The notes under the pieces were generated by a model. That model did not search any database, was not told where the DNA came from, and saw only the letters and a list, made by a program, of their open reading frames with translations. Position numbers and translations under genes: made by a program. Positions 45,670 through 57,329 of a stretch of 64,000 nucleotides of DNA are shown here, in pieces (position 1 is the stretch's first letter; every line of letters starts with the position of its first letter). Source of the DNA: Leptidea sinapis (lineage: Eukaryota > Arthropoda > Insecta > Lepidoptera > Pieridae); the NCBI RefSeq assembly GCF_905404315.1, contig NC_066283.1, positions 2,108,001 to 2,172,000 of the forward strand, written 5' to 3'.

Positions 45670-46970
45670 TATAATTTATAATCAATTATTAAGTAGGTAC
45701 TTAATTTACATAATATAGTATTGTTTATGTATACATTAAAGTCTCGTACACTGAAAATTTGAAAATCACATATTAATTGGCTTACTATTTTATCGCTATC
45801 CAAATTTTCGAAGGGTGTCACAGCTGTTTCATATAATTTTAGCAGCGAAACTCTCTAAGATAAAAGCTATTCACTCGATTGTATGAAACGTGCAGTCATT
45901 GATAGTTTAACAGATGATGGCTATAATCTTGTAAAAAGCGGAGATACCCGAAATCCACTACGTTTTAAGCAACTGTTCGCTTTTAAATTTAGCCGGATTG
46001 TAATACTTGGTACCCAATCGCCTTACTGTAATTACTACTATGTATTTCAAACTTATGTAATATGACTGCACGTTTAACTAAATTTCAATTTGTAGGTACC
46101 TACTTAGGCAGTTCAGCATCTTATTACGTAGTATTTACATCCTCTTTGCATCATCCTCTAGTCGTATAGAACTATTGTGTGATAATATAGCTGATTTGTT
46201 ATGTGACAGCAGTGGCGTAACGTGACATAGCGCGGTCCCGTATAAAATTTGCTTGGTGGCCATTTTGAAGGTAAAGTTTACTCACAAAAAAAAAGTTTGC
46301 ATAATATTAAAAGAAATATATATTCATCCTAATTATCTTCCTGTCACTTTTACCAAACAATTCAAATTAAATATACACTCTCCTTGCCTTTTTTCGGCAA
46401 GCAGCAAAGGTTTAAATTAATTATTACTTTCGCACGTCGGAGACCCTGTATAATTGTTATTGCAGATACGGCGGTAGCTACGCCGCTGTTTCACAGTTGG
46501 TCCGGTTATGAAAGGTGTTCATATTCGTGAGTATAAAAAACCCAGACAATTAGTTTTGATCCTTGTAAACAACGATGATAAAGATCAACAAATATTAATA
46601 TTTAATTATGATAATTGTTCTATCCAAACAAAAACAATCAGCAGTGCAATTCTCTAAGCAACACGATCTCCAGCTCGACGCTGAGGCAGCGGTGAGTGCA
46701 CAGAACACTTTTACTCTTACGAGGGCGAGTGTCAATTTCGTATCCACTAACTTCACTGACACAGCACTAGCGCAACGAAAATTTACGGCTTTTTATGGAA
46801 CTACTCAAGGTTAATAGTTTGACAATTCCTCTTCTGAAAGCAACGAGATTGGCGGCATTCGCGCCATTATATCGTGTTTCGTCTGCTGCAAGATGTCGCG
46901 CCGAAAATTCCAAATTTTTGACAATTTTTTTTGTTTTACATAGACACTGCAGCGAAATAGAATAATTACT
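45670..46970. other. Intergenic gap upstream of roadblock paralogue 2
   Basis: AT-rich, then GC-richer from about 46430 to 46920. A 68-codon plus-strand frame at 46608-46814 has no recognisable motif, and no splice context supports it. This stretch should contain the promoter of paralogue 2 and the 3' flank of paralogue 3. Confidence 0.5.
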
Positions 46971-46974
46971 CTTC

Positions 46975-47560
46975 ATAATTCACCAGGGAGGCTACTTTGC
47001 ACAGGATGCGAGCTATATTATGGGTACCACAACGGCGCCTATTTCTGCCGTGAAGCAGTAATGTATTAACATTATTGTGTTTCGGGGTGAAGGGCGCTGT
47101 AGCTAGAGAAATTAAATTACTGGGCAAATGAGACTTCACATTTTATGTCTCAAGGTGACGCAGTTGTAGTGCCGCTCAGAATTTTTGGATTTTTCAAGAA
47201 TCCTGAGAAGCACTGCATGGTAATGTCTCGTGCCTTATTGTTATAAAAAAAGAATTATTGCAAGTCATCGTAGAAACAACACAATTAGAGCTACCTTTTT
47301 GGTAATCTGGTGTTAAGTGGCCATCCCCACCCACATTCTCTAGCAACACCAGAATAATCACAGAAGCTTTGCCGGTGTTTTTAGAAAGGTGTACGCGCTT
47401 TTTTTGAAAGTACCCTAGATGTAGATAGATATGTATCGTCCTGCAAACACCGCACACAGAAGATTATTCCACAGCTTGGTTGTGGAAGAAAGTTCCTTGA
47501 AAACCGCACTGTGGTGGAACGCCAGATATCCAGATGATGGTGACGATATCCAAGTTGTTA
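46975..47560 (-). repeat. Family A repeat followed by a LINE 3' end
   Basis: A minus-strand family A copy covers 46975-47245 ('atgggtaccacaacggcgcc', 'agcagtaatgtattaacatt'). A minus-strand LINE 3' end follows at 47280-47560 ('gtggtggaacgccagatatc', 'gaaagttccttgaaaaccgc'). Confidence 0.75.
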
Positions 47561-48381
47561 TCATATAATTATTATAGGCACATCAGATTGACGCTGCTAC
47601 GCCCTAACCCGCCTCGTGATACGTAAATTTATTGCATTTATATTCTGGATATTTAATAATACTGAGCCATCACGCGTGCCTATGTAACGCTCTTTCGAGT
47701 AAAGTTTGCTCGAGTCGATTACAAGCGATATATACGCGATCAGTAAGAATAAAAATTTACCAGAGTAATTTACACTCAATTATAGTTAAGTAAGTAAACA
47801 TATCTTTATTTGGAGCAAACACTACAAATACAGGAAAACATAATATAATAAACAAAAAAACATAAACAGGTAAATAATTACGAATAAAATATACAAGCCT
47901 AATCTAATTAAAACTAATATATACATCAAGGCCCAAGGAAAAAACTAAAGTAAGGCTTATTCTAGATTAACATAATAAGGTGGTGTTTGCAGTTTCCCAA
48001 AGAGGTTTGCTACTCAGCATGTTAGTAGGGTATAACCCAACACTGAGTTTTAGTAGCTACCTTCAAGAAGGCGGCGGTCGCGATTACAGCCACAAGTGCT
48101 TCGACTACTGAATATAATAAGGAAATGGAAACTCAAAATAAAAGTTAATAAATATTATTGTAGACGGCTAGGTCGTAACAATTATTACTTACTACTAACT
48201 AATATTGATTATCTAATATATAAAATTCTCGTGTCGCGGTGATTGTTACGAATATATATAAAAAAATTATCAGCATAGATGATCACGATGTTTTCTCATC
48301 AAAAGTACGCACACCTTTCTTTTTATAGAAATTCATTAATAAATTACTTACATCTTTAGACACGTAGCGTTACGCTTATCG

Positions 48382-51300
48382 TTAAAAGCGATGGGATGAA
48401 TGCTTCCTTTTTTTCGGAAATGTTTGAACCACGCACGCTGAGAAACTCTTGTCACCAATTAATAGAATTTCCAACGAAGCTGTCGCGATTCGGAACGCCA
48501 TAAAGTCATCCAAAATATCCTGATGGCCATGCCAAACAAAATATATTAGATTTTACTAATATCAAATAGTGTAAAAGCCAAATGTACGTACTTGTACGGG
48601 TCAAAAGCCGTACAACTAACACGTATTGGTGGTGGTGACAGAGAATGAAGCGACGCTGCATGATTCATATTATATACTAGCTGACCCAGCAAATGTTGTA
48701 TTGCCATATAAAGTTATAAAAAAAAAAAAAAATCCAATAATTAAAATTGTTGGGGTATAAAAAATAGATACCGTCCGATTCTCAGACCTATCCAAATAAA
48801 ATTCATTGTAATACAATAATCATCATATTCAATTGCCATCTTGCAACTCTATTCCGTATCTATGGATGGAATAGAATAATATTAAAATCGCGAAACAACA
48901 ATAGGTGTAAAATTGTAGACGGGTGAAAATTTGAAGTGTGTGTTTAATTTTTATGCTGAATCATAACAAAAAAAAAATTAAACAAAATTGTCAAAAATCA
49001 AATATTTAGGGGTGGGTGAAAAATAGATGTTGGCCGATCAGTCCTACCCGATATACCTATGGGTACGTCCTTCGTCAAAGGCGCCTATAGATTACCTGTT
49101 TTGTATGTATACCTTTACTAATGTATGGTATTGGTTGAAAAATATTTACGATTTCATGGACAGCTCTTCGGAAACATTGAACGATTGTAGGGAGTTTGAA
49201 TGAAAGGGCTTGAGTCATCGCTTCAGGCAATGTAGACAGTTCCAGCAAATCTGTAACAAAAGTAAAGTACCTATGTGTAAAAGTAAGTGTAAAGTCCGCT
49301 TCTTTAAGCAAGGAATCACGCGTCGCACACATATTTTTTTAATAATGTGGTATTTTTCATACTTCATTTAGTACTAGCAATGCCCCGCGGTTTCACTCGC
49401 TTAGATACCGATCTCGTTGTAGGGGAAAGTCTACTAAGTCGGATTATAGTTTTATTTTTGTTAACATAAGAGTTTTATTTCTCTTAGTTGAATTCGTAAT
49501 ATCTTTTAAATGAAATGTCTTCTTTGAATAATTTTAAAAGCGTTTTACTGGTATTGAAACGGTCTTTAATAAAATATCATTTAATGTGATAAGGATAAAT
49601 ACAGAGGTATAAATAATATGGTTTGATTATTGTCGGCACTTATATGAACTTTAAAAATGTAAAAGAGTAGTCATAGTGGCATAACTACAGTAGTTGGATG
49701 ATGTACTAACTACAGTATTTGTAGATATTGATACGTTCTACCTAGACTTGCCATAAATACTGAAACATAGAAAAAAAAAATCTATTGCAAATAACATTAA
49801 TTTCTTTTAAGTGTGTTAGTTTAATAGATAAATATAAAACAATTTAAAATATAAAAAGCTAATTCGAAGTGGTCTCCATTGGTTACAATAAAGTCCTTTA
49901 AACGATAAGGCCAGTTATTAATAGAAGCACGCACTCTTTCCATAGGAAAATTCTTCACTGCCAATACGGTACGGACTGTTTTAGGGACTCCAAATTATCA
50001 TGGCGTTTAGAGCAAGTCGTATCCGACCATAAAACATAATCCAGCGGATTAAGATCGAGACTGGGTGACGACCAGTATTCAGCTCTGATGAAGTCCGAAA
50101 CGTTCGTTTCTAAGCAAGACTGCGTAGACCGAGCTTTATGACCCCGCGCCGAGTCTTGCTAGAAGGACCATTCTTGGTTATTGAACATGGTGTTGTAAAG
50201 GGGCTTCACTATCTTCTCAAGAATGGTATCTTGATACACTTGTGTCGATGTGTTGATACCTTTTTCACAAAAGTATGGCTCAGTCTGTTGCACTTTGTCG
50301 ACTAATTGGGGAGCTTCCTTAGAGCTTTGAGCATAAATACGGTCATTTTGTTTGTTAAAATGTTGCTCAATTGTAAAAAAATCTCATCTGTAAATAAAAA
50401 ATTTCTGTGACCTCCCTTTGCGTACCGCTTCAGTAATTGTTTCGTTTTTTTTACCCTATTCTTGTTTAAATTATCAGTTAAGAAATGACCAGTATGTCTC
50501 TTATAGGCTGTGAGTAATAACTAATAAGTCATCTTTTAAAATACGTGACATGGTTCTTCATCTCCCGAGATAATATCTTTTGCTTTCGGACAGGATTTCT
50601 TCGAATTCTTTCCCTTACTGCTTTAACTATTTCGTACGAACGCTACGTGGACGGCCAGATCTTTTTCTGTCACAAACAGAGAAGGTCTCATTGTACCTAT
50701 TATTAGCCCGGTACATAAACATTTTACTACTTTGTGTAATGCAATCACAGCGATTCGGTGCTCTTTATCACCTCACTCCATTTTAACATTGCAAAATATT
50801 GTACAATGTATTGGCGCCAAAATGAGAAACCTCAATGAACAATCATATAAAAATGACAGATTCTAAATTCTAAATTTGTTTATTTTTAAATGTAACAGTA
50901 TCTATAGCCAGGCTTAGTATAATACTGTAGAACATTTTTTTGTTCTATCATCAATATTTTCTGCGAGCGATCTACGGCTTATCGCACCATTAAAAGTAAT
51001 TATGCAATCACAACTCTGACTGGTGCCGCGACCGACATTGTTTATATTATAAATTATTTAATTACTAGATTTTACCCGCGACTTCATCCGCTTTGAATAG
51101 TTAATTTTTATCTTTTTGGATACTTATTAAATAATACACATAGAAACTCCTCTTTCCGCTGCTGGCACCGCTCTTCTATGATACAGCCCATATGCCTTGT
51201 CATTGTGGACAGTCTCTTTAATAGTATGTCCCTGTGAACTTTAATCTCTTATTTTATCCCGATGTAGGTTTCAAAAATGCTCGAACAAATGTTTATAAAT

Positions 51301-54300
51301 TATTTCTTATCAAGTGTCTAAATACAAAGTTCTCCATTTATTTTTTTGCAATAAATGGACCCTACGTCTTTTTTCAAGCTCTAGTTTATCTCTGTTCTAA
51401 ATTTGATCAAAATTGATTCGGTGGTTTAGTCGTGAAAGTGTAACAGACAAACTTACATTCACATTTATAATTTTATAGGTAGGGATAATTTCTGCGATAC
51501 AGCCTTTTCCGATCTCGATTATGGTTTATAGTCTAATAGCCAGTCTTAATAGTGAAATAGGCTCGACCTATATTATTTTTGTGTGGGTCTTACTTAATAA
51601 CTGGATTAATGATAAAAAAAGTGTGTTTGTACTTATGTATGTAGGCAAGAAGTTATACTTCTTTGGCGTAACAAAGCAAAAATCCTTAAAATTATTTATT
51701 GCTCCTGCTATTCTACGTTTATAGAAAGAACAATATTGTTAAAAACTTGCTCAGATGGCTTTGACAATTAATTATTAAATAACGAATACGGATGTATGGG
51801 CTTGAACTCTTTGCCTGTCCTAATAATGGACGAAGAAACCAAAAACAAAATAACGAACGTCGCAACGTAAGAAAATTTTAGGAAAAACATCACCCAGTTA
51901 CATTTATGTTACAGTGATGCGCATGCATCTTAAAATTTCACTCTCATAATTTTATCATAACGCGCCTAGAGAAGTATAACTTCATAAAGGATACTGTACC
52001 GGGAACACCGCAAGTATCGCCCATAGATTTCCACGACGATCGGTCCTGCGCTGCCCTCATCCAACGTATTCCGGCGATGTTGACCAGATCGTAGGTCCAT
52101 CTTGTGGGGGTCTACCAAGACTGCGTCTTCCGGTATGTGGTCGCCATTCGAGGACTTTACTGCCTTATCGACACGCAAGCATTCGACTGAATTAGGAATA
52201 CCTAGACGCACATCTGTATATCGAGTGTATTTTGAAATTACACTCATACAATATATTTTAGTTAGTGCAAGAATTAATCTTACGGAAATTGTATACTGAA
52301 ACTATATTAAATCGCTTCCAGACCTTTGACAACATCCTGTTCAACGAAGCCCATTTCAATCTCAACAGGCACGTAAACAAACAGAATTGTAGATACGGGA
52401 GCAGCGTAAATCCCAAAACTAAACATTATCGATCCCCTCACACGTGAAAGGTAATAATTATATGGGCGGTTATTTCAGCAAAAAGAATCATTGGACACCT
52501 ATATTTTAGGTATTTTCGCGGCCATACCGTTACTGTCAACTCTGTTGTGTATGTGATGACTGTGGATGATATTGTAATCTTTAATCAAAATCAGCAAGAT
52601 GGAGCCATTTGCTACACCTCTAACAAGCCTCTGCTAGTCCTTAAAGACAATTTCTTACAATTTTAAAATATCTTTATTGTCATAACAAAATATATAAAAT
52701 GTATAAAAGCCAGTGTAAATTAAGTCCTAGCGGTACAACAATATACGATTACCTAATATGTTTTACGAACAAGAAGTCAATCACAAATTTTTAACATACA
52801 GGTAAATTATAATATCTATATATATCAGAGATTTCCACGTATATCACTCATCACGATATCTCTGGAACCATTAGAGCTAAAGACTTGAAATTTGGTAGGA
52901 ATATTAGGTCAGCTAAGGCCGGATTTTACGAAATTCCACACCTAATTATTTATATTTCCAATATTTGTTTTGTATGGACATATTAATTTCTATGAGAGAA
53001 TTTATTGACGCACGGTTTGACAGTTCTGCATAATGCAATAATTCTTGATGTTATGAAATATTATAGACAAATTCATAAAAAATCAGTATTTAATTTAGTA
53101 CAGAACAACGTCTGTCGAACAGCTAGTATTATATAAAGAAAAACTGATTTTACGAAGAGGCGATTTACATGGCTACCCAGGAGTCTTGACATAACCGCGG
53201 CAGATTTATTTTTATGGGGAAGTCAGATAGAAATCTCGTGTAAAATCGTGCTAACATACATAAACCAACGACAATGCTTGAATTAAGAGCCAAGCAATGA
53301 AATTCTATGCAACGTTATTAGGGCCAAGATTAGAAAGAAAGTTGTAGCAGCTTAGTCTATACGCCGAAGAGAATTCGAAAAAAGATGTCGATCCCTTAGA
53401 GTGACAGTAACATAGTTAGTTCCTTTAAACAAATCATCTGAAAACTAATAAAACTAGTCTGTTTTTAACCGACTTCAAAACAAGGCAGAGGTTCTCAATT
53501 CGTCGGTTTTTATTTATGTTTGTTACCTCATAACTTTTGACTGAGTGAATCGATTTTGATAATTCTTTATTTATTTGAAAGCTGGTGCTTCCCGAATGGT
53601 CCCATTGTAATTTGGTCCAGATCTGACAGTGGAATCCATAAGAAAACCATAAAAGTTTTAAATTTTGCTATACATACGTATAGCAAAGTGGATGATAAAT
53701 TTACGAATAACTCAATAACGCGCCAACCGATTTCGATGATTCTTTTTTTATTGGAAATCATATAATTCAAATATAGTTTGGTTAGGTTCTGATTACGGAA
53801 TCCATGACAAAGTAACGGATCACTGTCTGTAATCAAATTACAAAGTACTTACGTTCATTGCTGCATTGAAAATTTTGTATATCTACATATTTAGACAAAT
53901 TGTTAGTTAGTGTACTTCAAATTCACTAAAAATCATAAAATAAAAAAAAAATAAAAAAAAACAACCGCCTTCAAAAACACTATTCAGAAACAATAGATAT
54001 AATGTGCACTAAAAAGTATAAAAATAATTGCGTATTTTTATACAATCTAATTAATTAAATCTTATTCTAGTTACGATTATTTTAATTTTTGGAGTCGTTG
54101 TGTCGAGTGTTTTGAAGCCGATGTTTTTTTTGTTAACATTTTTACATTAAAATGTTGTTGATATAGCTAGTCTATAGTGTGTAATACCTTAACCACACAT
54201 TCGTATAAATTAAAGCATATTTAGAAGATTTTATATTCACTGACCGTTATGGAAAAATAATACGCCGAGTACATTTTGATGCGCTTCCATTCGATGGATC

Positions 54301-54945
54301 GTATCAATCGTTTGTTTTGGATAAATCTGGAATTCGAAAGAATAGACATGTAATATATTGTACATATAAACATATTCTGAGCTTAAGCCTAGCATAATTT
54401 CAGCTGTCAAATGACTGATTAAAAATGAAATCATAGATTATGCAGTGCTTACACTCAGCCAAAGTTTACGAAAGTAAAGTCTCAAGTACTCTCTATAGAA
54501 AAGCTCTAAGTCTTGCAAACCAAATAAAATTTGAACCGGTATTTGTTTTTAAGTACATAAAGAACTTTATAGTGCGTTGTGTTCTACCTTTAACGGCTAT
54601 TTTACGTGATTTCATCCTTTATCCTATTTTGAATAAAAATATTTGAATTTGAATTCGATATAATTATTCAAATCGAGGCAAGCCGACATTAACCGAACGA
54701 GCCTTATATAGTCGTACGTCATAGTTCTGCTCCATCACGTACGTAAGTTATCATTTCAAAAACTCTCCGGCGTATTTAACTGTACAGACATTGTACTGTA
54801 CAGATCAAAATATAGCATCAATGGTGACACAAAAAAGGTTCACAAGTGTTCTGTCTCATGCAGATATGATGTTAAATAAGATAAGTTTCCAACTTACGCT
54901 TGGCATTTTGTATAAGGCAACATTCTTTTTGTAATTCTCTTCCAT
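48382..54945 (-). CDS. Highly divergent roadblock/LC7-like protein (paralogue 3)
   Basis: Four minus-strand exons, 54945-54898, 54326-54245, 49250-49150 and 48519-48382, join in frame to 122 residues. The start has a good context (ACCATGG). The first exon is MEENYKKNVALYKMPS, and the second holds TIDTIHRMEAHQNVLGVLFF, aligning with TIKRIQAHKGVIGVI of the canonical gene. The third is exactly 101 nt, as in both other copies (LPEAMTQAL...FRRAVHEI). The fourth has FMAFRIATASLEILLIGDKS, then a basic tail ending in HSSHRF. Phases 0, 1, 0 match the other two genes. The glycine at the end of the first helix-strand unit is replaced (HND), so the contact surface has changed. Intron 2 contains a mariner and intron 3 a family B repeat. 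Function is inferred from fold only. Confidence 0.85.
48676..49060 (+). repeat. Dispersed repeat, family B (paralogue 3 intron)
   Basis: It begins 'actagctgacccagcaaatg' and has the family blocks, ending near 'gaaaaatagatgttggccg' without the usual tail. It lies in intron 3, between the 101-nt exon and the last exon. Confidence 0.75.
49375..49620 (+). repeat. Dispersed repeat, family G
   Basis: It begins 'tactagcaatgccccgcggt' and shares 'gataccgatctcgttgtag', 'aaagtctactaagtcggatt' and 'gataaggataaatacag' with the copy at 6365. Confidence 0.65.
49741..50917 (-). pseudogene. Mariner-type transposon with dead DD37D transposase
   Basis: TA lies on both sides (49739-49740 and 50918-50919). The termini are imperfect inverted repeats (left CTTGCCATAAATACTGAAAC, right backwards CTGGCTATAGATACTGTTAC). 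On the minus strand broken frames give KRSGRPRSVRTK, VRERIRRNPV-like sequence, FFTIEQHFNKQNDR, QDSARGHKARSTQ and PSLDLNPLDYVLWS. The last two place 37 residues between catalytic aspartates, the DD37D (maT-like) spacing. A stop before QDSARG and several shifts kill it. About 1.18 kb long, it sits in intron 2 of roadblock paralogue 3, in the same orientation. Confidence 0.88.
51060..51485 (+). repeat. Dispersed repeat, family H
   Basis: It runs from 'ctagattttacccgcgactt' to 'cacatttataattttatagg', with 'tgattcggtggtttagtcgt' near the end. Its ending resembles that of family D (39340-39370). Non-coding, in intron 2 of paralogue 3. Confidence 0.55.
51630..51975. mobile_element. Miniature element, family K (copy 2)
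   Basis: Same sequence and orientation as 24236-24550. It contains GAAGTTATACTTC near 51650 and its near-inverse GAAGTATAACTTC at 51971-51983. Shared blocks include 'atggctttgacaat', 'gtatgggcttgaac' and 'tttgcctgtcctaat'. Confidence 0.65.
51990..52200 (-). pseudogene. RTE-type LINE C-terminal fragment
   Basis: Minus-strand VKSSNGDHIPEDAVLVDPHK and LRSGQHRRNTLDEGSAGPI match the copies at 28690 and 55310. It is short and truncated, in intron 2 of paralogue 3. Confidence 0.7.
52800..53130 (-). repeat. Dispersed repeat, family C
   Basis: This is an inverted copy. Reading the minus strand it begins 'tactagctgttcgacagacg' and includes 'cataacatcaagaattattg' and 'gtcaataaattctctcatag'. It extends further than the other copies, to about 52820. 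Confidence 0.7.
53465..53980 (-). repeat. Dispersed repeat, family F, extended copy
   Basis: The left end is 'ttaaccgacttcaaaacaag', the inverse of the end of the copy at 10100. The right part contains 'acgttcattgctgcattg', whose inverse is at 44955, so the family body spans at least 500 bp. It carries short open frames but no recognisable protein. Confidence 0.6.
54450..54655 (+). pseudogene. Jockey-like LINE 3' tail
   Basis: It ends in 'ttgaataaaaatatttgaat', the same tail as the fragment at 840-1480. It lies in the first intron of roadblock paralogue 3. Confidence 0.65.
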
Positions 54946-55309
54946 GGTTTAATAATTTTATAAAAAATATAAACTTTATAAAATTATATTAATACGAGAG
55001 CTATAAAAACAGTGACATTTACAAAATCGAGTCGGCTTTGATTACAAAACCTAAACCAAACAAATAAAAACAAAAAAAGGTAACAGTCTAGCGACTTCTA
55101 CGTTTCATTGGATTTTATACTCGTAGTCCTGATTTCCGAATAAGTTTAATTTTTGCAGTTAAAGATTTAAGGTTTTTATAAACTTATTTTCAATAAAAGT
55201 ATTTGGTAGGAGTACGTTAAAAGAATACACGCTGTGTGTTCCTCAAACAATTCCGAATACAAAAAAGGATTAAGATATTTGTCTGTTTGTCTGTATGTAT
55301 GAGAAAGCT

Positions 55310-55650
55310 CATGTTCGCTCAGAGGACAATGGAGAGGGCTATGCTCAGAGATTCCCGGCGAGATCGAATCAGAAATGGGGAGATCCCTAGGAGAACCAAA
55401 GTTACTAACATAGCCCAAATTATTGCGAATGTGAAGTGGCAGTGGGCAGGGCACATAGTTCGACGGACAGATGGCCGTCGGGGCATAAAGTCCTCGAATG
55501 GCGATCACGTACGCAGTGTTGGTAGACAATCTGGTCAAGATAGCCGGAATACGTTGGGTGAGGGCAGTGAAGGACCGATTGTCGTGGAAATCTTTTAGGG
55601 AAGCCTTTATCCAGCAGTGGATGTATTCCGGCTGATGTTGATGATGATCA
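55310..55650 (+). pseudogene. RTE-type LINE C-terminal fragment
   Basis: One open frame of about 95 codons reads MLRDSRRDRIRNGEIPRRTK, then VKWQWAGHIVRRTDGR, then SVGRQSGQDSRNTLGEG-like sequence to VEIF. This is the conserved C-terminal tail of RTE-type ORFs. It lacks the polymerase, and a deletion shifts the middle. Confidence 0.8.
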
Positions 55651-56719
55651 TGTATGTATGTCTATATGTTTGTTTAATTAAAAAAATTAATTCATAAAAA
55701 TCTGTGTAACTACATCTGTTCTGTATACTATTATAAATATGTAGCCTCTATAATTCTGTAATAAAATATAATCCCATCAAAAACATAAATGTGAAATGAG
55801 AGCCAAGTTCAATATATTATAATACAAGCGCTGACCCGGCAAACGTTGTTTTAATATAATCATAATAATAAATATAAAATATATATATACATATATATAC
55901 AATAATAATAAAGTACTCCGCGCCCGCTCATTGTATCAATTGTCATATGTAATGAAATTTATTGACTGAATTATTTGTTATTTAGTTGTGAAATATTTCA
56001 GAGGAGGGCAAAAGAGCGCACAGGTCTCGTGATTTTAAGTGATCACTTTATAAATTCGTCACCCTCCGTATTTGCCAGACCTTTGTTCAACTTACTACCA
56101 TATTCTTCATGATTTGTACAATTTTCTACGTGATAAAAAATTTTCTTCTCAGGAGGCAGAACAAATGCTTTCACACAGTTAGTAGACTCTAGACTACCAC
56201 AGTTCTATTGCAAAGGCATAAATGACCTTTCTATTAGATGCCAGCAATGTATAGATAATAATGTTAATTATTTTGACTAAATAAATATTATGTTAAAAAA
56301 AAAACGAATTTCAATTTTCCCTTGGCCCCGCGCGAACAGTTAGTTCGACTGAGAGTTTGATTTTGAAAATAGAATTTTTAATTCTAAAATAAATCGAGGT
56401 TCGCTATGAAATCGCTCCCGTGTATATCACAGCTACACTTCACATGAAAATGTTCAGGTGAGTTTCCACTTCGTCAATGACCGATCGATTGACGTCGACG
56501 GTGCGCGCTTCGAGAGCCAATTTTAATCTGTTTTCAATTATAACTGCGAAGTAATTAAACCATTTCCCTTTGCACTGCCTTTACAAACTTTCAATTAATG
56601 AAAATTCATAATTTTATAATCGGGTACGAATTATTTATTTGTTCAATTAGTTCAAAAGTTGTTATTTTTTCAGTGTCACTTAATACTTTAGTATTCTTTG
56701 GCGTTACGTAGAGATATTT

Positions 56720-57320
56720 ACCAGTGGGAGGCTCCTTTGCACAGGAAGTCAGCTAGATTATGGGTACCACAACGGTGCCTATTTCTGCCGTGAAGCAGTA
56801 ATGTGTAAACATTACTGTGTTTCGGTCTGAACAGCGCGGTATCTATTGAAATTACTGGGCAAGTGAGACTTATTATTTTATGTCTCTAGGTGACGAGCGC
56901 AATTGTAGTGCCCTGCTCAGAATTTTTGAGTTTTTCAAAATCCCCGAGCTGTACGGCATTGTTATGGGTAGGGCGTATCAATTACCATCACCTGAACGTC
57001 CTACTCGTCTCGTCGCTTATTATCATAAAAAAAGAGATATAGATATATCTTCTACCGCATTTATCACGGAGAGTGCTCAGAGGATTTTTCAGGTTGATAC
57101 CAGCAGCTGAGTTCGACCACCGGACCGCCAGTTTTGTGATACATTTCTTGTATCGCACATCCAGTCTTTGGAGTCAATTAGCAGCCGCAGTTTTCCCGAC
57201 CGATACGACTTAGGCGTCAAGCATAGAGCACAATCACAACTTAAAGGCCGGCATCACATCCCTTTATTCTTAGTGTTGTGGATATCCATGGGCGGTTGCC
57301 CGTTTGTCTCCTCTTATAGA
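56720..57320. repeat. Family A repeat joined to a LINE 3' end
   Basis: A minus-strand family A copy (56720-57030, 'ggaggctcctttgcacagg' to 'gtcgcttattatcataaaaa') is directly followed by a plus-strand jockey/CR1-type LINE end (57040-57320, 'ctaccgcatttatcacggag' to 'gtctcctcttatag'). Confidence 0.75.
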
Positions 57321-57329
57321 TAAAGTACC

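Noticed and set aside
46608..46814. A 68-codon frame with a nearby TATA-like element
   Set aside because: No family motif, no splice context and ordinary length for chance.
47597..47779. A 60-codon minus-strand frame near roadblock paralogue 3
   Set aside because: No resemblance to a roadblock exon and no fitting splice sites.
55236..55598. A 120-codon open frame as a host gene
   Set aside because: It matches the C-terminal tail of RTE-type LINE proteins, with relatives at 28690 and 51990.
56405..56530. A short ATG frame followed by CAG|GTGAGT and CpG-rich sequence, resembling a first exon on the plus strand
   Set aside because: No downstream plus-strand exon could be found before the edge, so it remains unsupported.
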